The translations under genes and the position numbers were made by a program. A stretch of 64,000 bases of DNA from the NCBI RefSeq assembly GCF_900302495.1, contig NZ_OMKW01000001.1, positions 62,001 to 126,000 of the forward strand, in the 5' to 3' direction. This stretch comes from Pontivivens insulae. Lineage in GTDB: Bacteria > Pseudomonadota > Alphaproteobacteria > Rhodobacterales > Rhodobacteraceae. The notes under the pieces are model-generated. The model saw only the letters and a list, made by a program, of their open reading frames with translations. It was not told the origin of the DNA and ran no database searches. This document shows positions 58,860-64,000 of this stretch, piece after piece; positions within the stretch are counted from its first letter, which is position 1; each line of letters starts with the position of its first letter.

Positions 58860-60184
58860 CTGACCTGAAATTCACACGCGCCGATTTTCCCAAAGACTTC
58901 ACCTTTGGCACAGCAACCTCGGCCTATCAGATCGAGGGCAGCCGTTTTGGTGGCTGCGGGCCGTCGCACTGGGACACATTTGCGGCGACGCGCGGCAATG
59001 TGGAGCGAGGTGAGGACGGCGCGATCGCCTGCGATCACTATCACCGCTGGGAAGAAGATCTCGACCTGATCCGCGACGCAGGCCTGGACGCCTATCGCTT
59101 CTCGATGAACTGGGCGCGTGTCATGCCCGATGGTGTGACTCCTAACCCCGACGGTCTCGACTACTACGACAAACTCGTTGACGGCATGTTAACGCGTGGC
59201 ATCCGCCCCTTCGCAACGCTCTATCACTGGGATCTGCCATCAGCGCTTGCGGACAAGGGCGGTTGGACCAACCGTGATGTTGCTGGCTGGTTTGCTGATT
59301 ACACCGAGACGATCATGGGACGGATCGGTGATCGCGTTGAGGCGACCGCCACGATCAACGAGCCTTGGTGCGTCGCGTGGTTAAGCCATTTCGAAGGGGC
59401 CCACGCCCCCGGACATCGCGACATTCGCGCCGCTGCGCGGGCCATGCATCATGTGCTGCTGGCCCATGGAACAGCCGTCGAGGCTATGCGCGCGATGGGC
59501 CTGCAAAACCTCGGGATCGTCACCAATCTCGAAGGGTCCGACCCGATCGATGATCGGCCCGAAACACTGGCCGCGCATGCGCGCAATCATGCGATTTACA
59601 ACGAATGGTTCCTCGGCGGGGTCTTCAAAGGAGCCTATCCGCAAGCTGCCCTCGAAGGGTTGGAGGCGCATTTGCCAGTCGGCTGGCAGGATGATTTTCC
59701 AACCATCCAAGCGAAGGTCGATTGGTTGGGGATTAACTTCTATACCCGTAAGAACGTTAAGAATATTGGCGGGCAATGGCCACAAGTCGGCTTTGTCGAC
59801 GGGCCGCTTGAGAAGACGTCGTTCGACTGGGAAATCCAGCCTGACCGCCTGCGCCAATTCATCACCTGGGCCGCCAAAGAGTATTCCGGCGATTTGCCGA
59901 TCTACATCACCGAAAACGGCATGGCCGGGCATGATTACCTGCTCGATGGACAATGCCAAGACGATCAAAGAATCAAATACTTACGGGATCATTTCGCCGC
60001 CGCAAAACAGGCGATGGCGGAAGGTGCACCGCTGGCGGGCTATTTCATCTGGTCGCTGCTCGACAATTACGAATGGGCCGCCGGGTACGAAAAACGCTTC
60101 GGCATGGTGCATGTCGATTTCGACACTCTGGTGCGCACCCCCAAGGCGAGCTGGCACGCCCTTAAGGACTCTCTTAACGGCTGA
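58856..60184 (+). CDS. GH1 beta-glucosidase
   Basis: 442 residues. Acid/base TINEPWC (E169), nucleophile ITENGMA (E353), and the N-terminal DFTFGTATSAYQIEGS typical of GH1. Cytosolic (no signal), so acts on imported beta-glucosides such as cellobiose. Coupled to aglR, suggesting that the Agl importer or a shared regulator also serves beta-linked sugars. Confidence 0.96.
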   Translation: MTDLKFTRADFPKDFTFGTATSAYQIEGSRFGGCGPSHWDTFAATRGNVERGEDGAIACDHYHRWEEDLDLIRDAGLDAYRFSMNWARVMPDGVTPNPDGLDYYDKLVDGMLTRGIRPFATLYHWDLPSALADKGGWTNRDVAGWFADYTETIMGRIGDRVEATATINEPWCVAWLSHFEGAHAPGHRDIRAAARAMHHVLLAHGTAVEAMRAMGLQNLGIVTNLEGSDPIDDRPETLAAHARNHAIYNEWFLGGVFKGAYPQAALEGLEAHLPVGWQDDFPTIQAKVDWLGINFYTRKNVKNIGGQWPQVGFVDGPLEKTSFDWEIQPDRLRQFITWAAKEYSGDLPIYITENGMAGHDYLLDGQCQDDQRIKYLRDHFAAAKQAMAEGAPLAGYFIWSLLDNYEWAAGYEKRFGMVHVDFDTLVRTPKASWHALKDSLNG

Positions 60185-60191
60185 GCTGAGT

Positions 60192-60230
60192 GTGCACCGA
60201 GCGTGCACAACCCGTACACAGAGCGTGCAC
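60192..60230. repeat. GTGCAC array with 11-bp period (locus B)
   Basis: GTGCAC at 60192, 60203 and 60225 with GTACAC at 60214, all spaced 11 bases. In the intergenic gap between two convergent genes. Followed by the TTAACCTTT hairpin. Confidence 0.85.
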
Positions 60231-60245
60231 CGCCAGTATGACACA

Positions 60246-60275
60246 GGCCAAAGGTTAACGGATTAACCTTTGGCC
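60246..60275. terminator. 13-bp perfect hairpin of two TTAACCTTT copies
   Basis: GGCCAAAGGTTAA, loop CGGA, TTAACCTTTGGCC. Between convergent GH1 and beta-helix genes, so it may terminate one or both, but there is no T run on either side. AGAGCGCTCT (60289-60298) lies just beyond and shares its AGCGCT core with the aglE operator. Confidence 0.45.
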
Positions 60276-60307
60276 CTGATGTCTACCTAGAGCGCTCTGT
60301 TTGGAGG

Positions 60308-61723
60308 TTACTCGTTTGATAGATCCACGCCTTCGATGTCGGTCGGCTCGGCAAGGGCGCCGCCCGTGATCGCCGCACGGCCTGTCCCTTCATCTTCCTG
60401 AACCAGTTCAACCGAAGTCTCGCCATCGTCATTCGCGAAGGAGGTGAAGTCGATCAGCTCGACGTCCAGATCACCACCATCTTCCTCTTCAAACACGGCA
60501 CCCACACCGCCATTGTGCGAAGCGGTGGATGCGACGACGACCGCGTCGATGCCGCCATCATCTTCCTCGGACATTTTGAACCCGTCATCGGTGTTGCCGA
60601 AGGCGCGGGTCCGGGCGATAGCGAGGGACATGCCGCCCGCGCCTTCCTCATCAAAATCGAGCCCTTCATCCAGATTGCCGAGGATGGCGCTTTCGGTCAT
60701 GACAAGCTGAATGGAGCCGTCGCCCGCCTCATCAATGTCAAAGCCGTCATCAAGGTCGATACCGAATTCATATTCCTCAACCGAGCCGTCGTCATAAAGG
60801 CTCACCTCACGCTCGAAACAGCCATCATCGGGGGAGCCAGTGATCGCGGCCGGGATGCCGCTCTCTTGCATCTGGCCTTCCTCAAATTCTGCCTCATCCG
60901 GAGCGGGTAGGAACGTCGCCAGCAGCGCTGGGTCGCAATAAGCACCGTTATCGTTGAAAGAGGAGTTGGTCACATGTGCAGTCACATCACCTGCCTGCCC
61001 CTCATCCAATTCGACCCCATCAGCACCGACCAGCGTGAACAAGCTGTCATGGGCGATCAGCGTGACAGAGCCTTCGTCCCGCTCATCCACACGCAGGCCA
61101 TCGGCATCGAACTTGCCGTTTCCGGCATCGCGGATCGTCACATTCTCAAGCGTTACAAGGATCGAGGCAGGTGAGCCTTCTCCATCGCCGCCAGCGCCGC
61201 CGCCGCACGCATCGGCCAGCGAGCAGTCAGAGACATGGATGCCGTGATTGGCCACGCCGGACACTGTCACGTCGCGCAGGGACAGCGTCACCAACCCTTG
61301 CTGGTCATCGCGAACGTCGACAAAAATACCTTTGCCCGCCGCGCCATCGGCGTCGGCACGGTTGCGGATCGACCAATTTCCCGGCCCTGCGAAATCAAGT
61401 GCGTTGATTGTCACGTCAGCGCCGTTTGAGGCCGCGAAGAGCGTCACATCCTGAGCCGTGCTGACAGTCTGCCCGTTGCCGAAAATCGCGAGGGGTGCGG
61501 TGCCGGTATAGTCGAGCGTGCTCTCAATCACGATCTGATCCCGCACGGCGATCACGATGCGGCTGATACCGTCTTGCTCTGCCGCTGTCGCAAGGGCGGC
61601 GCGCAGCGAACCGGTACCGGCATCCTCCGCCGACGTGACGAGGATCGGCGTGTCAGCCAGTGCCGCGCCAAGCGTACACGTGAAAGCAAGGGCGCTGGTC
61701 GCAAGAAGGGATGTACGGTTCAT
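60308..61723 (-). CDS. secreted acidic repeat protein, probable parallel beta-helix
   Basis: 471 residues, signal peptide MNRTSLLATSALAFTCTLGAALA. Residues 40-200 look like right-handed beta-helix rungs (VTLSLRDVTVSGVANHGIHVSD, LVTLENVTIRDAGNGKFDADG). Residues 207-260 and 324-431 are six exact 27-residue repeats, pattern (D)DG[FL]..[D]E...G.......T.AF.N, separated by a 63-residue insert with two cysteines. Highly acidic C-terminal half. No catalytic motif recognised; possible surface or extracellular structural protein or cation binder. Confidence 0.85.
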   Translation of the reverse strand: MNRTSLLATSALAFTCTLGAALADTPILVTSAEDAGTGSLRAALATAAEQDGISRIVIAVRDQIVIESTLDYTGTAPLAIFGNGQTVSTAQDVTLFAASNGADVTINALDFAGPGNWSIRNRADADGAAGKGIFVDVRDDQQGLVTLSLRDVTVSGVANHGIHVSDCSLADACGGGAGGDGEGSPASILVTLENVTIRDAGNGKFDADGLRVDERDEGSVTLIAHDSLFTLVGADGVELDEGQAGDVTAHVTNSSFNDNGAYCDPALLATFLPAPDEAEFEEGQMQESGIPAAITGSPDDGCFEREVSLYDDGSVEEYEFGIDLDDGFDIDEAGDGSIQLVMTESAILGNLDEGLDFDEEGAGGMSLAIARTRAFGNTDDGFKMSEEDDGGIDAVVVASTASHNGGVGAVFEEEDGGDLDVELIDFTSFANDDGETSVELVQEDEGTGRAAITGGALAEPTDIEGVDLSNE

Positions 61724-61807
61724 AAAGGGCCTCGGCAGGTCGTTGATCGTTACAGTCGCCTTCCCGCTAGGCCCCGGTGACGACTGTTTCGTGACAATGC
61801 CAAGACA

Positions 61808-61839
61808 TAAAAATGAAAGGGCGCCCGCGAGGACGCCCT
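61808..61839 (-). terminator. terminator after the ABC binding-protein gene
   Basis: Minus-strand stem AGGGCG / CGCCCT with a GC-rich loop, followed by TTCATTTTT, about 30 bases after the stop at 61868. Confidence 0.65.
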
Positions 61840-61867
61840 GTCGTTTGCTTGAAGATGTGGCTCGGCG

Positions 61868-62848
61868 TTACTGAAGTGCCGCGTCCGTGATTTCGAGGGT
61901 GTAGGCGCCCTCAGGCTCTGCCGTGATGACCGGGTCGGACCCGCCAGCGAGCAGCGTGTCGACCGTGCGCTGGTAATCCGCCGGGTCGAGCGCGCCGTTG
62001 GAGCCCGCGGTGAGCATCGCGATCTCGCCCATCATGCGGATCTGGTGCGCTTCGGTCTGGGCACCGGATTCATCATAGTCGAGCACGATCATCGCGGCGT
62101 CCTCAGGATTTTCCTCAGCCCATTTCCAGCCGCGCATCGAGGCGCGGACGAAGCGGACCATGCGGTCGACAAAGGCGGGATCTTCGAGGTTCTCTTCCAG
62201 CGCGTAGATGCCGTCCTCAAGCGTTGCAACGCCCTGCTCTTCGTAGCGGAAGGAGATCAGCTCATCCTCGGACACGCCCGCGTCGAGCACCTGACCGTAT
62301 TCGTTATAGGTCATGGTGGAGATGCAGTCGGCCTGACGCTGCAACAGCGGATCGACGTTGAAACCCTGCCGCAGAACGGTCACGCCATCCTCACCGCCAT
62401 CGGTCGGAATGCCGAGCTGGCTCATCCAGCTGAGGAACGGATACTCGTTGCCGAAGAACCAGACGCCGATGGTCTTGCCGCGGAAGTCCTCGGGGCTCTC
62501 AATGCCGGTATCGGCCCAGCAGGTCAGCTGAAGACCGGAGGATTTGAAGGGCTGCGCGATGTTGACGACCGGCACACCCCGCTCACGCGCGGCGAGCGCG
62601 GAGGGCATCCAGTTGAGCATGACGTCCGCTCCACCGCCTGCAAGGACCTGAGGCGGCGCGATGTCGGGGCCACCGGGGCGGATGGTGACGTCGAGGTCTT
62701 CTTCCTCGTAATACCCGTTTTCGAGGGCCACATAGTAGCCCGCAAACTGAGCCTGCGTGACCCATTGCAGCTGGAGCGTCACCTCATCCTGCGCCATGGC
62801 AGGGGCCGCCATCAGGCTGGCGGCGGCGAGTGTCTTGAGCATTTTCAT
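61868..62848 (-). CDS. NMT1/THI5-like ABC substrate-binding protein
   Basis: 326 residues from ATG 62848 (MKMLKTLAAASLMAAPAMAQ), AGGAGAG upstream. Periplasmic. Family marks: LQLQWVTQAQFAGYYVALENGYYEEEDLDVTI, ADVMLNWMPSALAARERGVPVVNIAQPF and DFRGKTIGVWFFGNEYPFLSW. Such proteins bind pyrimidine or thiamine precursors, taurine or similar; the relatives in Rhodobacteraceae often sit with pyrimidine-degradation genes, but none is in the window. Confidence 0.87.
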   Translation of the reverse strand: MKMLKTLAAASLMAAPAMAQDEVTLQLQWVTQAQFAGYYVALENGYYEEEDLDVTIRPGGPDIAPPQVLAGGGADVMLNWMPSALAARERGVPVVNIAQPFKSSGLQLTCWADTGIESPEDFRGKTIGVWFFGNEYPFLSWMSQLGIPTDGGEDGVTVLRQGFNVDPLLQRQADCISTMTYNEYGQVLDAGVSEDELISFRYEEQGVATLEDGIYALEENLEDPAFVDRMVRFVRASMRGWKWAEENPEDAAMIVLDYDESGAQTEAHQIRMMGEIAMLTAGSNGALDPADYQRTVDTLLAGGSDPVITAEPEGAYTLEITDAALQ

Positions 62849-62877
62849 TTGGTCTCTCCTTGTTGGAAAGACACCCG

Positions 62878-63723
62878 TCAACGTCCCCGCTGCGACGGAT
62901 GCCAGAAGGTGGCCGCCCTCTCGAGGAGCGTTACCACACCGTAAAAGGTCGAGCCGGCAATGGCCGCGACCAGGATCACCGCCCAGACAACATCGAGCGC
63001 AAGGCGTCCGACCTGGGTGGAAATGCGAAAGCCCATGCCCAATGTGGGTGAGCCAAAGAACTCTGCCACGATGGCACCGATCAGAGCGAGAGTCGTGCAG
63101 ATTTTCAATCCGTTGAAGATGAAAGGCGACGCGGCAGGCAGCTTCAGCTTGGTCAGCGTTTGCCAGGGAGAGGCGGCATAGGTGCGCATCAGATCGCTTT
63201 GCATCCGGTCAGCGGCGGCAAGGCCTGCGACGGTGTTCACCAGCATCGGGAAGAAACACATGGTGGCGACAACCGCGGCCTTGGATTGCCAGCCGAAGCC
63301 GAACCACATCACGAAGATCGGGGCCATGCCGATGATGGGCAGCGCCGCGACGAACGATCCCACCGGCATAACGCCACGCTTGAGGAAGTCTGAGCGGTCA
63401 ACAAGGATTGCGGTGACGAACGCCGCACCACAGCCGAACGCGTAGCCTGAGAGCGCGCCTTTCACGAAGGTCTGTACGAAATCGTCCCAGAGCGTCGGAA
63501 TATTTTGGGAGAAGGCCACGCCGATTGCTGAGGGGGGTGGCAGGATAGCGCCGGGCACGCCCAGGCCGCGCACGAGCAGTTCCCAGATCAGCAGCAACGT
63601 GGCGCCGAACAGCAGCGGCGCGGCCAGAGCGACGGCACGGCCCCGACCACGGGCCAAACGTGCGTTCAACCACCAACCCCCCAGCCAGATCGCGAGGGCC
63701 GCGATGATCAAAGTCATGCTCAT
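62878..63723 (-). CDS. ABC transporter permease (NitT/TauT type), 1
   Basis: 281 residues, about six helices; EAA-type loop AASPWQTLTKLKLPAASPFIFNGLKI (about 165-190). Overlaps the second permease by four bases and ends 29 bases before the binding-protein start. One of two permeases of the importer. Confidence 0.92.
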   Translation of the reverse strand: MSMTLIIAALAIWLGGWWLNARLARGRGRAVALAAPLLFGATLLLIWELLVRGLGVPGAILPPPSAIGVAFSQNIPTLWDDFVQTFVKGALSGYAFGCGAAFVTAILVDRSDFLKRGVMPVGSFVAALPIIGMAPIFVMWFGFGWQSKAAVVATMCFFPMLVNTVAGLAAADRMQSDLMRTYAASPWQTLTKLKLPAASPFIFNGLKICTTLALIGAIVAEFFGSPTLGMGFRISTQVGRLALDVVWAVILVAAIAGSTFYGVVTLLERAATFWHPSQRGR

Positions 63724-64000
63724 TGCGCCAACCCCATGCGTTTGAGGGTGACCCGCTCAGCCAGAGAGATCGTGGCGATCATGATCGCGGCCAGCACCGC
63801 TGCCGCAATGAGTGCGGCCCAGATCATCATCGTATTGCCATAGTAGCTTCCGTTGAGCAGACGCGCACCGATGCCCGAGATCGCGCCGGTGGGAAGCTCC
63901 CCGACAACAGTTCCCACAAGCGACGCGGCAACTGCGACTTTCAGTGACGCAAACAGATAAGGCATGGAGGTCGGCAGTCGCAGCCGCAGGAAGGTTGTCA
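63720..64000 (-). CDS. ABC transporter permease (NitT/TauT type), 2 (start beyond window)
   Basis: Only the C-terminal part is in the window. Reading to the edge gives TTFLRLRLPTSMPYLFASLKV, the end of an EAA loop, so the gene certainly extends beyond 64000; the internal Met at 63965 is not the start. Ends ERVTLKRMGLAQ. ATPase gene probably further right. Confidence 0.9.
   Translation of the reverse strand, partial: TTFLRLRLPTSMPYLFASLKVAVAASLVGTVVGELPTGAISGIGARLLNGSYYGNTMMIWAALIAAAVLAAIMIATISLAERVTLKRMGLAQ

Overview
The window looks like a chromosomal segment of a GC-rich alphaproteobacterium, most likely a marine member of the Rhodobacteraceae (Roseobacter group). This is inferred from the gene set and order: the rpoB-rplL-rplJ-rplA-rplK-nusG-secE-tRNA-Trp block next to tuf, a plant-type gshA, divergent rsmE/ubiA, pgsA-moaD-moaE, two TraB/GumN proteins followed by a TIGR01459-type HAD protein, an aglEFGAK sugar locus joined to zwf-pgl, and single-copy small families (DUF465, DUF1508, DUF2269). 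No rRNA, phage, transposon or CRISPR array was seen. Most of the window is core chromosome.

Layout. 1-9000: the transcription/translation superoperon on the minus strand (partial rpoB, four ribosomal proteins, nusG, secE, tRNA-Trp), then tuf with tRNA-Gly upstream. 9-14.5 kb: FAH-family hydrolase, a cytoplasmic PAS-PAS chemotaxis transducer, gshA, a small membrane protein, rsmE. 14.5-29.3 kb: ubiA, an OmpA-family envelope protein, moaE/moaD/pgsA, an SDR-DoxX fusion with a DUF2269 protein, uvrC, a cation antiporter, an S49 protease with a tiny zinc-ribbon membrane protein, purE-purK, a lipase-like protein, a Nudix hydrolase and a DUF1508 protein. 29.3-35.1 kb: EamA exporter, an Fe(II)/2-oxoglutarate oxygenase of the HalD/BesD type, a lysophospholipid acyltransferase, a TyrA-type dehydrogenase, and groES-groEL under a perfect CIRCE operator.

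35.2-48 kb: two TraB/GumN proteins and a HAD phosphatase, a small outer-membrane protein, adenine deaminase with AMP nucleosidase (AMP to adenine to hypoxanthine), an HU protein, a LuxR-type AHL regulator without a visible synthase, a fused enoyl-CoA hydratase/3-hydroxyacyl-CoA dehydrogenase, an ArsR/SRPBCC pair, and a periplasmic protein with two PilJ-type sensor repeats. 48-60.2 kb: the sugar locus. aglE-F-G import glucosides with the ATPase aglK, aglA and a GH1 beta-glucosidase hydrolyse them, a PfkB kinase phosphorylates the sugar, and zwf and pgl pass glucose-6-P to the Entner-Doudoroff/pentose phosphate route. A divergent LacI regulator (aglR) controls it, with candidate operators visible. 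60.3-64 kb: a secreted acidic protein built of exact 27-residue repeats, and an ABC importer of the NMT1/THI5-like class cut by the window end.

The most unusual signals are not genes. Two loci far apart (36379-36417 and 60192-60230) each carry four GTGCAC palindromes (one copy at each degenerate) spaced at exactly 11 bp, each accompanied by two TTAACCTTT copies. One array lies inside a signal-peptide coding region, where it is read in all three frames. Others worth a look are a hairpin that would mask the tyrA ribosome binding site, an AT-rich island with a perfect DnaA box upstream of uvrC, two tandem hairpins inside the agl operon, and the 27-residue repeat protein. No clear novel defence or biosynthetic system was found.
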